In this document: positions 44,990-56,300 of the stretch, in pieces
Position numbering within the stretch: the stretch's first letter is position 1
Layout of the letters: the number at the start of each line of letters is the position of its first letter
DNA from: Acanthamoeba castellanii str. Neff
Taxonomy: Eukaryota; Discosea; Longamoebia; Acanthamoebidae
Direction of reading: 5' to 3'
NCBI RefSeq assembly: GCF_000313135.1
Contig: NW_004457712.1
Span: forward strand, 426,557-490,556
Length of the DNA stretch: 64,000 nt
Program-made: the position numbers and the translations under genes
The notes under the pieces: generated by a model
Database searches by the model: none
What the model was told of the DNA's origin: nothing
The model's input: only the letters and a program-made list of their open reading frames with translations

Positions 44990-47419
44990 TCAGAGATCGA
45001 GATCAGCGTTGAAGGTGATGGGGTGAGTGGCCAGAGTCTTGAGGTTGACCAGCACGATGGTGCTTGTCTTGGTGAACGACGGCACCGAAATGAGTCGCAC
45101 CACCTGCCCCTTGGGACCTGCACAACATGTTTGAGTCTCTGCTGCTGCTGCTGCTGTTGCTGCTGCTTCTTCTTCTTCCTTCCGTGAGGGGAGTGCGGGA
45201 CACGTACCGGTGATGAGCTTGGAGTCGTAGGTGGCCTGGTTGGCGGCAAAATAGATGTGCGGGCACTCGTCCAACACGAACGGGTCCTCGCCCGAGAAGG
45301 GGTAGGCGCCGAGGGTGTCCGGAGTCGTGGGCGCGAGGTGCGACCAGTTCAACGTGTCCTCCATGATCCTGAGCGTGTCAGCTGCAGACGAAAAACGGCG
45401 ACAACGCAACGAGTCAGAAGAGAACGACGACGAAACACATCAACCAGGCGTGGTAATGCTGATATGTGATAATGATGAGAAGGGCGGGGTACTCTTGCTT
45501 GGGTCGATATACTTCTTGATGTCATCGACGGGTTGTCCCGAGTGTCCGACGATGCTGTGCGGGGTGGGGGAAGATGGAGACAGTCAGCACGAACAGCCTG
45601 AGACGATGACCGGGAATTGAAGAAGCCTGTTTCGCAGATGAGTATATACGTACAAGAGGCCGTCGACGCGGCACTGATAGGGGTTGGTCACCGAAGAGAA
45701 CGTGGCATAGCGGCTCGCCCTATTCAACAATCAAGCAACAATAAATCGGGGTGGCTGGGTGGGGGGGAGCAACTGGGTTGTCGGTAAGAGGTGTAGTATG
45801 TACGTGGGGAAGAGGCAAGGGTTGAAGGGCTGCTGTGGCAGGACGAAGTTGGCTGGGTCTCCGGCACCGGGCATGATGTCCACGTGCATGCTGGCGGCCA
45901 ACTGGCACAGTACCTGCTCCAGCTCCTGGATCGGCCTCAGCAAGCGCGCTTGCGCTTGCGGGGTAAGCCTCTGCAATAATAATAATAAGAAGAATAGACA
46001 AAACGGCAACGCGTCAGCTCCATGGATCATCTTCTGTTGTTTGCCAACGATCGTGTTATTACGAACCTTCTGGTAGTTCTTGACCGCAGCGCCGTCGGTC
46101 TTTTCCTCTGGCGGGACCAACGAGTTGCCTGCGATGATCAGTCGCGAGATCCGCGACTCGAACTCTTGTTCCTAAACCGGTTCGCAATGCGGGCAGTGAG
46201 TGGGTAGCGCATGTGAGACCCGGCAGACACATTGCAAGTGAGGCCGCAAATCATAGAGGAGGGCCGTACCGCGGCACCGCCAATGTGGCCGGAGAGGTAA
46301 TCGACCATGAGCTGTACGGCGAGGGGATTCCTCACCTCCTCCCCGATGTTGATTCCTGACACAAGGGCGACGTACTTGTCCTTCTCTGCAGAGTTCGCAC
46401 ACGACGAGATGTGTGAGTGTCGGAGTGGCTGGGTGCGTGTAGTGTGCGCCTACAGGCATGAAGCACGTACCGAGGATGGGACGCTTGAGCTGCATGGGAA
46501 TGCCAGTGAAGATGATGTCATCCACCTGGAAGTCGCCGTCCTTGAGCTCGACTCCCCGGATAGCGACGATGATGCCTTGAGAATGGGCAGAGAGCAAGAG
46601 TTAGATTTGCAGTGCGCGGCAGGCGATGACCGAGGGACCCCTAGGGGGTTGGAGGCAAAGTGTACCCGTGACCACAAGGTCCGTAGGCAGGTCGACGCCA
46701 ACCAAGGAGATACGACCCGACTCGTCTTCGATGATGAGACGGTCCTTCTCGCTAACGTAGTTGGAACGAAGCGGAGGCGGAATGATCGAGCGCTAGCAAT
46801 GTAGTATGGAGGGAAGAGAGGAAAGCAGCATCAGGCCCAGGAGTACAGATGAGATGCAAAGCAGACGTCTCTGTGGTGTGGGGCAGCGCATACCTCCTTG
46901 GCGTAGGACTCGAGGATGTTTGGGCGAAGGGGCATTTCTTTGTAGAGCGTACCGGCAACGATGACCTCCTCATCGGCCCTCAGTTCCAGAATCTTGTTCA
47001 CGATTCGCGGCAGCTTGGCAGTCGATGAAGATGAAGAAGATACTCCCAATTTGCCTTCCCACCGCTCTTTGGCAGCCTGGAGCAGCCGTGGTCGCATCTT
47101 TTGGAGTCGGTGATAGTAAAGGGGTGCATACTGCTGCGAGTACTCCTTGGTCAGGGTTCGAAATCGGTGGTGCGCGGCGTCGTAGTCGCCAGTCTCTCGC
47201 CTGATTTTGTGTTTCTTTCCCTTTTCCTCTCCTCCCTCGACCGCCATGGGGTCGATAATCGCAGGCGGGCAGAGCAGATCATCATATTTGTGGGGGCTGT
47301 GGCAACAATTGAGAGTGATTAATTTGAATTGAGGGCAGCCAAGCTGTGGCAGAAGGTGAAACGTACTTGCCAGGCAGATGTGCTTCGTCGCCCACGACCA
47401 TGACGTGAGGGGCTTCCAT
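44990..47419 (-). CDS. POLD2: DNA polymerase delta small subunit
   Basis: Minus-strand gene with about nine exons. Conserved blocks: KEYSQQYAPLYYHRLQKMRP, EEVIVAGTLYKEMPLRPNIL, ISLVGVDLPTDLVVTG, KYVALVSGINIGEEVRNPLA, RLIIAGNSLVPPEE, MHVDIMPGAGDPANFVLPQQ, FSSVTNPYQCRVDG, ECPHIYFAANQATYDSKLIT, VNLKTLATHPITFNADL. The OB fold is followed by an inactive calcineurin-like phosphoesterase domain, as in human POLD2. The stop is at 44990-44992. Two starts are possible: ATG 47419 (MEAPHVMVVGDEAHLPG, spliced on) or ATG 47247 (MAVEGGEEKG); the longer one keeps frame across its intron. Divergent from SEC12 with 128 bp between starts. Confidence 0.92.
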
Positions 47420-47547
47420 CTTTTCAATCAGATGGGATGTTGTTGTGCCTTGTTTTCGATCTCCCGCCAAGAGGACCTTCGCGCCAAAACAGCGTGCTGA
47501 CGTGGCCAATTTTTATTAGATTACTTCTGCAAACACCAAGGCTGGAG
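47420..47547. promoter_or_regulatory. Compact bidirectional promoter POLD2 / SEC12
   Basis: 128 bp between divergent start codons. No single site identified; it must supply start-site control for both genes unless the shorter POLD2 start is used. Confidence 0.35.
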
Positions 47548-49630
47548 ATGAAGCACAGAAAGGGCGGTGAGCAGCCAGCGAAGATCGAAGAGGAAGAGGG
47601 CAAAGCGGAGGTTGTGTCGAAGGAGGCCAAGAAGGAGAAGAAGAAAGAGAAGAAGGAAATTCAGGGCCTGGGCTCGCAACAGGTGAACCTGCAACTGCCC
47701 ATCTACGGCCTGGCAGTGCGCCACGTTGATTTTGAAGAAGTAGAAGCAAACGAAAAGGGCAAGAGCAAGGATGGAAAGAAGGAAACGAAGGGTGCCGCAC
47801 TGCCGCTCAGCGTAATCGTTGGTGGGGGCGGCGGACCGGGCAACACTGGAATCGAAAACAAGGTTGCCTTGTTCGAGTTCAAGGTGCACCTGCTCCCTCT
47901 CCAAGATCTTGCACAGTTGTCTGACCCTTATTGGCCTGCCCTGCAGGATGGTGGCTTTCACCTGCACGCCTTGGCGGACATGGGAGAGTGCGCCATCATG
48001 AACCTTGCTGTGCACCCGGAGGTACCTTGCCCTTACGGCCCGCATCGACCTTTGCACTGGCGGCCTCACTCACGCGCAAGCCGGGCGATGTGTGCACACC
48101 CAACCCCAGGAGCGAGTGATTGCGTGCGGTGCGGAGAACAAGTGTCGTATCATCAAATTCACCGAGAAGGAGTGCGTACTACCACGAGACAACCTCATGT
48201 AGCGGTGTGTACTGAAGGGCGGACGTAACATAACAGGCTCACGACGGGGCAAGAGTTTCAGACGGACTTCTTGGAGAACAAGGAGGAGAGCGACCAGGTA
48301 AACCTATTGCTTGGCGCGTTCGAACACAATTGCCCACCTGCACGCTTACAATAACACTCTACCAGAAAGCAGTTCTCTTCACGCCCAATGGCAAGGTGCT
48401 CGTGACGGCTGGCGTGGACGGAGCTGTTCGTCTTTGGGACTGTACGTTGTTGTTTTCGAGCTGGTGGCGCGTTGGTGCTTCGCCAGGGCTCATGCTGCGG
48501 CAACTACTCAGGGCCAACGCTGAAGGAGAAGGCTGCGCTTATGCCAGCTTCGCCCAAGGAAATCGCGTCGATGCACATCTCTCCCGATGGACTCTTGGTA
48601 TGTTGCCCCCATCCGCAGGGCTCCTACAGCTATGTGCCCGGTAAGAGCTGACAGGGTGCTCTGTATTACAGCTGGCAACCGTGACAGGCCAGCCGGGCGA
48701 CGTGTGCCGAATCTGGCAGCTGCCGAAGGACGGCAAGCCAAAGGAACAGCAGACCATCACCCCTCCCGGTACGGATGTTGTGGTGATGATCGTACGCAGC
48801 AGGCGGTCTGATTGACACAATCTCATCGAATCATGCACTTTCGTTTTTTTCCCCTTTCTTTCTTTCAGGAAGCGACAAGACCTTGTGCTTCAGGGACTGC
48901 AAGTTCTCTCCCGATGGACAGCACCTGTACACCATCCAAACCAAGAGTCGATCCGACTCCTACCTGACGAAATGGAGCACAAAGAAGTGGCAGGTACGCA
49001 TGCCAGGCTATATAGTCGGTGGGTGCGGACTGACAGTTTTATCATTTGGGCAGGTGGTCTCGACGACTGTCTCGCACACCAGAGCGTCGGGAGCGTGTGT
49101 GTCGCTTAACGTCAGGTAAGTCGTGTCATACGATTCGTGTCATGCGATGATGGAAGCGAGCTGATGTCGGTGTCTGAGTAACAGCCAGGACGGGCAGTAC
49201 GTGGCCACGGGCAGTGGCGAGGGCGAGTTGGCGATCTTCCGTACGAGCGATATGAAGTGGATTCACAGGAAGCGTGTACACGACTTCTTCGTGTCCAAGG
49301 TAGCCTTCGCTCCCGATAGGTACGTTACTTCTCCTTCCACGTTGCACTTGAGCGACACTCCGACAACACCGACCACTCACCATCACGAGGATCATTTCAT
49401 ATCCCCTCCAGCTCATACGTCTTTTCCACGTCGGGAGACTACTCTCTTGTCGCCACCGCCGTACAGACATCTCGAGGTTCTCCTTCCACTCCTCGCCGCT
49501 TCCCTCCACTGTTAGGTCTCACACCTTTTCCTCTGCAGGTGTCATGTCGTTGTATGGTCGAGAGCTCTTCGTGACCTTTGCCGTGCTAGTGGCGCTGCTC
49601 GCCATCTTCATCCAGTACTTCGTACGCTGA
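47548..49630 (+). CDS. SEC12: SEC12/PREB, Sar1 guanine nucleotide exchange factor
   Basis: About eleven exons from ATG 47548. A Lys/Glu-rich start precedes a WD40 propeller: LPIYGLAVRHVDF, the signature loop SVIVGGGGGPGNTGIENK (the GGGG..TGI loop of Sec12 that catalyses nucleotide exchange and binds K+), VLVTAGVDGAVRLWD, ISPDGLLLATVTGQPGDVCR, FSPDGQHLYTIQTKSRSDSY and SQDGQYVATGSGEGELAIFR. The last splice gives TSRGVMSLYGRELF and a C-terminal TM helix (FVTFAVLVALLAIFIQYFV), stop 49628-49630. Sec12 sits in the ER membrane and loads GTP on Sar1 to start COPII budding. All diagnostic features are present. Confidence 0.88.
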
Positions 49631-49736
49631 AGATGAAGGCATGCTTGTTACGCTGCGACGTTTGAATAAAGAAGCCTCGAGAAACTAAAAGAAAATAGAA
49701 GAAAACAAGGGCTGCCGGGTGAGCAAGAGGGAGGGG

Positions 49737-50772
49737 ATGAAGGTGAACCAGGAGTTCCTTACGCTGGTGCTGCTGGGCCAAGGGACGACACACTCGCACA
49801 CCCCAGGGGCGCCGGCTCCAGCGACGCTGCCCCACAACAAGAGCCCCTTCGAGTATCTCCACACGGAGGAGGGGTTCCTACACGCCAAGACCTACTTCAG
49901 CTTTATCGCCAACAACAACGACGAGACCGACGAGTACTTCAATGAGAACCAGTTCATCAACTTCCTCAGGAAGCTTACCGATTTCAACGACCACGAGATC
50001 CTCGAGATCTACGACACCTTCGGTAACCCCCCACCCCACACTTCAACAACTTGGCCCACCGCCCTGTCTCACTGCCCCGCTCCACGACAGATGTGCGACT
50101 GGGCGAGGCCAGCGGGATCCGCTTCGAGGAGTACTTCTGCATCCTTTCCCTCCTGGGCTCTCGCGACCACGGCCAGCTGACCAAGTCCCTGTACGTACGC
50201 ACGCTACCGTACATCGCAGCGGCTGAACACCCGGCTCGGCTGTGGTTAGGTTTCTGCACGGCGAGTCCATGTTCAACATACTTGTCAACAAGCTCACGGG
50301 TGAGGTGATCTACGACAAGTTCAGGAGACTGGGCTTCCTGCTGGGCATCCCCGAGACATACATACTAGGTAATGACCGACAGTGCTGGCGCGGTGGCCAC
50401 TCCCCTGTAACGATACTGATGCACTCTTCACTTTGAATGTACGGCACACACACAGCGAGGTTGTGGCCCTTTCAGCTGAATGCGTTTTCGTCGTTCGACC
50501 GCGACTCATTCATGCTTCACTACTTCGATATCCTCTCCCACGTGGAGATCTACCTCAAGCAGAACGACACCAGAGATTCGGATGACGGCAAGACCAAGGG
50601 TCCTCGATGCGCCGTATCGTGACCGCCGACCGGCTTAACACGCCCTCACTTGTCCCCGTCTTTCTTGTACAGCCTCCGTACTTTTCACATACAATGGCTC
50701 GAGTCCATCACTTGCTTCCTTGCAGGCACACACCAGCATCTGAAGACTTTGAACTCATCCTCATCAGCCTAA
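49737..50772 (+). CDS. EF-hand-like protein of unknown function
   Basis: About six exons from ATG 49737. Helical segments with EF-hand rhythm: YFSFIANNNDETDEYFNENQ then FINFLRKLTDFNDHEILEIY, spliced to DVRLGEASGIRFEEYFCILS, then FNILVNKLTGEVIYDKFRRL and GFLLGIPETYILARLWPFQL. Loops are degenerate, so calcium binding is doubtful. The 3' end is uncertain: two acceptors (near 50674 and 50727) give different short tails, one ending 50772. I cannot name the family. Confidence 0.5.
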
Positions 50773-51125
50773 AGCCCAAAAGGCTGACAATCAGAAGGCC
50801 AGCCCAGGAGTGGGCAAGCAAAATTCCAAGGATGCCAAGAGAGCACTGACAGGCAATGACTTGGGTGTGAAGATGGAAGATGGAGGGGTGGCTGTTGTTC
50901 CGTTGGTCATCTTCGCCAAGCGCAGGCGAACCCTGAGCGAGAAGTCGTGGTCTGGTCGGGGACAGCGCCATGGTGGCGTCCTATAAAATGCCAGAGCGTG
51001 GCCGGGTCCAACACGCACAAGCTGCTCACACCACCCTACAAACACAAGACTTACACAAGGTTTGCTCACACCACGCGAACTTGCTCTTGGGCAAACATGC
51101 GCGCTCATGCTCCTTACTTGTGCAG

Positions 51126-51974
51126 ATGGCCACCACGCAAGGGCAGACCACTCTGGGGAAGGAGGTGGCAGTTCATGACATCTTCCAGAAGACTTTGGAC
51201 AAGACTGGGCACTGGCTCAAGGACATCAAGAACGAGTGCAACCTGGCCGACATTCACCAGGCCTACACCCTTCTGCGCGCCGTCCTGTTCACCATCAGGT
51301 ACCACCCCTTCTTATTCCAGATCACCCCTGTGCGCTCACCCGCCCGGCTGTGGCCCTCATCAGGGACCGGGCGCCGATGATGGACACGATCCACTTTGCG
51401 GCCCAGCTGCCGATGCTGGTGCGCGGCTTCTTCTTCGAGGGCTGGGTCCCGTACGACACGCCTGATAAGGGTACGTAGCCACGTCTAGAGTGTTGATCGA
51501 GTGGCGGTAGTTGGCTGATGATAGCTCTCGAACAACCCAGATATCAAGACGAAGCAGAACTTCTTCGATACTGTCACGTTGCACGTGGGCAACAGGCCAG
51601 GCCCTCTCACTGAGGACATCGAGCGCAAGACCATGGGCGTACTCAAAGGTACAAGCGGCCACCATGAGTGAGATGACCGATGGTTGACCTGTGGTCTGGT
51701 GCATGCAGTGATCAACAAGTACGTCACCAGCGCCGAGATGAAGAAGCTCGAGAACGTCATGCCCCACAACATCAAGGAGCTCTTCTCTCCTCAAGCCCAA
51801 GTACCCACCTCGGCCAAACCACCACCCAAGCCAGCGCCTGACCGAACACAGCTGTTTTTTGCAACTGCTGTTTGTGTAACTCCACAAACGGAGGAGTCAA
51901 TTACATGTCTCGCATTCTCGCAATCCAAGGCACCAACGCTTGGCAACGCCGATTCGCCTCACGGCAGCAGCTGA
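51126..51974 (+). CDS. DUF2267 domain protein (bacterial-type)
   Basis: About four exons from ATG 51126. HDIFQKTLDKTGHWLKDIKN, IHQAYTLLRAVLFTIRDRAP, IHFAAQLPMLVRGFFFEGW, FFDTVTLHVGNRPGPL, VINKYVTSAEMKKLENVMPH and NIKELFSP follow the bacterial DUF2267 domain block by block. A Pro/Thr-rich tail of about 60 residues ends at 51974. The domain is common in Actinobacteria and Proteobacteria and is rare in eukaryotes; its function is unknown. Three introns with amoeba-style borders (for example TIR/DRAPMM at about 51299-51361) show it is a resident nuclear gene, not contamination. Transfer from bacteria is inferred. Confidence 0.8.
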
Positions 51975-52142
51975 ACGACGAGCGCAGGACAACGGACCAC
52001 CGAGACCCCAACGAGCCTTTTTGTTGGCCCGCAGCAACCTAGCCGCAGTTTGCCTCTCCTTGACACTTACACAGCGCCTAGGACTTACGCTACCTGTATT
52101 ACCGCTAACAAAGAAGACGAAGAAGAAGACGAAGCCGCAAGC

Positions 52143-53077
52143 ATGAGGGAGTACACACTTGTCGTCCTGGGTCCTGGTGGCGTTGGCAAGGTAGTTTTTG
52201 ATGATTTCTCCGACCATTCGTGGCAGCCTGCTCTCGAGTCTCTATGCTCATGTTTCTTTCCTTCCCTCTCCTCTTCCAAATAAGTCGGCCATTACGGTGC
52301 AGTTCATTCACGACAAGTTCCTCGAGCGATACGACCCCACCGTCGAAGACAGCTACCGGTACACCGCAAGCCCCCCCCCGTCGCTTTTCGTTTCATTTTG
52401 TAGTTTCGCTTTTCGTTTTCGTGAACTGGCCGGGGGGGGGGTAGTACACCCAACACGCCCGTTTTTGGTGCTAAGTACTGACGCGTGGCGGGCTGCCGGG
52501 CGCACAGAAAGGAGATAGCTGTCGATGGCGCGGCGTGCACGCTGGACATCATGGACACTGCTGGCCAGGACGAGTACAAAGGTAACAACTCAAACATGGG
52601 CCTGCATTATTTTTATATTATATTATATTATATTATATTATTTATTTTTGTTCGACCGTGATTGGTGGATTGCTCATCACGCTTGTTTGTGGTGGTGCAG
52701 CGCTGATGGACCAGTACATGAAGAACGCGCACGGGTTCCTGATGGTGTACAGCATCACGTCGACGACGAGCTTCGAAGCGATGAACAAGTTCCACGAGAG
52801 CATTCGCCGAGTGCACCCGACGGCCCTGCCGGTGCTGCTGGTGGGCAACAAGGTCGACCTCGAGAACGACCGCGAGATCCAGCGCGCCGAGGGCGAGGAG
52901 TGGGCCAAGAAGCACCACACGGGCTTCATCGAGGTGAGCGCCAAGGGCAAGATCAACGTCGTCGAGACCTTTGAGTGGATGGTGCGCGCCATCGACGAGT
53001 GGCGCAAGAAGCACCCCGATCTCAACACCCAGCGCTCGGCCGCCGTCGGCAAGAAGAAGAAGTGCACCCTCTTCTAG
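52143..53077 (+). CDS. Ras-family small GTPase
   Basis: Four exons from ATG 52143. G1 GPGGVGKSAITVQF, effector loop YDPTVEDSYRKEI, G3 DTAGQDEY with the catalytic Gln, G4 LLVGNKVDL, G5 EVSAKG, then a basic stretch (GKKKK) and CTLF, a CaaX box whose final F favours geranylgeranylation. About 190 residues, normal for Ras. The GG in the P-loop is as in Rap rather than H-Ras (which has GA). Ras proteins in amoebae steer chemotaxis and macropinocytosis. A (TATTA)n tract lies in its last intron. Ras versus Rap cannot be settled by eye. Confidence 0.93.
52611..52644. repeat. (TATTA)n microsatellite in Ras intron
   Basis: Tandem five-base AT units inside the last intron of the Ras gene, standing out from the GC-rich surroundings. 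Confidence 0.8.
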
Positions 53078-53379
53078 AAGCGGAGGAAACAGAAGAAGAA
53101 GAAGAAGACCGGGGAGGAGTGCGCGCAAGAGGGTGGCACCAACATGATGGTGTTTTGATGCTGTGTTTTTTCAGCCACACATTGGGCTTTAGATGAGGCA
53201 GTGCTGTGTACATACATGAAGACAACAAAACATTGATATGTTGCAACGTTTCTGTTTGCGCGTGCCTATAGTCGACACAAAGTAATGTTTTCTTTCATAA
53301 TTCCCTGGCCATTTCTGTGAAGATAACTGTAGATAGCAACTGCCAACAACCAACAATCGAACGATCGAACGTTAGAAGA
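53078..53379. other. Intergenic between Ras and SAM/helicase genes
   Basis: 302 bp; purine-rich at the left, then A/T-rich. Presumed Ras 3' UTR and promoter of the next gene. No other feature seen. Confidence 0.4.
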
Positions 53380-56300
53380 ATGGAGCCTCGAATACGGGGG
53401 GAGGCTCATAGTTCTTCGGGTGGGAGGCGCATTCATTGGACGACTCCATTCTTCGAGAGGCGAGGCCTCGCGCCCGCGGACGCGATTCGATATGGCGCGA
53501 TTTTTGCCGAGCAGGCGATCGAGCGCGAGGACAGCGGCAGCATCGACCACGCACTCCTTCGCGAGATGGGTATCGTGCTGGTCGGGCATCGAATCAAGAT
53601 CTTGAAGGCCCTGCACGATGTGCTAGCCGTTACAACCGGAATGGAGGGCGAAATGGAACCTCATCAACGGCCCGCCCCCGGGCAAAAGCCCAGCTTGGCG
53701 ACAAGTGCGACCACCGCTTCATCTCAACATCAATCAGGAGCTGGCCATGCCTCAACGTTGAGGCCGCCCGTGCCAACGACAATCTCGGCTACGCCACTTC
53801 GGTTGCCAAGCGGCCACCCTACCGCGAAGCGACCTCGAGCGGTCGATGTAGACAAAGAGAGGCATGACTACACAATGAAGAAGCAGAAGCAGACTCATGT
53901 GGACCTGCTCGAAGAGGACGAGAAGAAGAAGAAGGAGAAGGAAAAAGAAAAGGAGGAGGAGGAGGAGGAGCGTGAGAGCAGCATGTTCAGTGCTGACACG
54001 AGCGCGGCGGAAGACGCCAAATGGAGTGGGGACTCGGATGAAGAGCACAACGGCAGCGAAAGCGAGGACGAGGACGAAGAAGAGAAAGCGGAGAGTAGCT
54101 CCATGACCCAACGTCCCATCCTACGCGAAGGTTCGTTCCTCCTCATCACCATCACCATCACCATCACCATCACCATCACCATCACCATCACCATCACCAT
54201 CACCATCACGGCCTGACCGCGGGCAATCGGGTTCATCAGTTGTCGTGACCCCGCGCGACGAAGACCTGCCGCGCATCGACTTCGACATGGTCAAGGACGG
54301 CCAGCTCGACAAGCTCAAGGAGTTCATCCTCGCCTCGTTTCAAGCAGGACAGCAACCACGGCCGCACCAGGTGGAGTGCTGCCCACCATCTAGAGCTCTA
54401 TGTGCCTCGTGTGACCCCTACGTTGTGCAAGCTCACACCCTTGATCTCTCTCTCCTTCACCTGCGCACGCACACACACCGCACGCACACGCACACGCAGT
54501 GGGAGGCCGTGTTCAAGATCGTGCAGGACCTGCTGCAGCCCGTGGAGAACCTCGAGTCGGAGGCCATGAAAAACTTCCTGCTGCAGCACTCTACCGGCAG
54601 CGGCAAGAGCCTCACCATCGCGTGCTTGACCTATTGCCTCTACCTCCTGCGGGTAACCCTTCTCTTCTCTCTCTCTCTCTCTAGCACCACGTGTTCTGAA
54701 TCTATATCACGACACACACACACACACACACACACCACTAGGACATCTGGAATAGCAGCCAATTCAAGTACAACAAAATAGTTGTAATGAACGACAGGTA
54801 AGCTGCTGCTGTCGCGCTCATCTTTCGTTTGTGGTTCGGTGTGGCGGTGCACGCACCTGACTCTGACCGGCGGCGTGGCATGACGTGGCATTGCGCACAG
54901 GAAAATATTGGACGAGCAGCTGGGCGACACGGTGCTGGACTTTCTGTCGGCCAACGGCATCGGCGATGTGCAGCGGAGTAAGTCCTCGGACCACCTAGCT
55001 GCGCTGATGCTGGCCGATCGCCCCAGAGTGATCATCACCACCATGCAAAAGTTCATCAAACTAGGCAAGGTAAGAGAGCAATCCTGGTGACACACCAGCG
55101 CGTGCGTGTCGCTGCAGTGGGCCATGGATCGTGCAGCTGATCGCCCGCGTCCGTGTTCTACGCGCTCGGTGCTGTGGTTGTAGGTCGACATGGACGAGGA
55201 CAAGCAAAAGACCATCGCCATCATCGCCGACGAAGCCCACCGCTCCCATGGGCGAAAGAGCACTCGCACCATGCACGGTACTGCGACAAGCGGCCGCTGC
55301 CCGCGACCATGCCTGACAAAGCGCTTTCTCACTGGTCTGGCCCTTTTTTTCGGTCGAAACGTTCTCAGAGTTCTTGACGGGCTTCTCTCGGCAGTCGAAC
55401 CGTCTCTCGTATTTTAGCTTCACGTGCACCCCCAACTTCAAGGCGCTCGAGATGTTCGGCGTGCGCAATGCCAACGGAGCCTACGAGCCTTTCCACTCCT
55501 ACAGCATCGAGCACTGCATCAGGTGAAGCTCTTCTCCACCCTTCACTCTTCACACTCGATGAAGGAACGTGGGCCGACACTAACGAGCGCAAGTGCACAG
55601 GGACGGCTATGTGCTCAATCCGCTGTTGAACTACAAGAGCGTCGGCATCTACGCCAAGCTGACGCACCAGAAGAAGGAAGAGAAGTCCTTCGAAGAAGGT
55701 ACGTCGACCCTCCAGGCCCTTCTTCTTCTTCTGTCCCCTCTCTCACGTGGCGGTGGCGGTGATATCTATCTGTGAAGGCCAAGATGCCACGTACCACCTG
55801 GTCAAGAGCGCGGCGGATGACCGCGTGCTGCTCCGGGAGAAGGCCAAGTACATCGTCCAGCACTTCCTGGAGGTGCTCGAGACGAAGACCACGCCCACGT
55901 TTCGGCCCAAGGTAACCAACCCTCCCCGATTCGAAATCGCCCTCTTCCTTCGTCGCTCCTGCCTGTATCGCCCACCTCACTGATGTCGTCTGGAACGACA
56001 CCGCACATCACCCATCGCGCAGGCCATGCTCATTGCCAGCAGTCGCAAGCACATCATGTGGTACAAAGAAGAGATCGAGAAGCTGCTGCCCGACATTCCT
56101 CGCGACAAGGTACCGCCCGATGGCGCTCCCGCAACTGTCTATTCTTCATGAATTAATTAATCTTTTTGATGATGATGGTGATGGTGGCGGGCTGGATCAG
56201 CGTTTCGGCGTGGTGGCGGCCTTTACCCAGTTCCTCTATGACGGCAAGCGGTTGGTGAAGGAGACCGACGTGGCGGTGAACGGCAAGTACGCCAAGGACA

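Noticed and set aside
54137..54216. Run that could be read as poly-His or as Ile-Thr repeats
   Set aside because: Both frames hit a stop soon after. The flanking exons join in frame if the tract is intronic.
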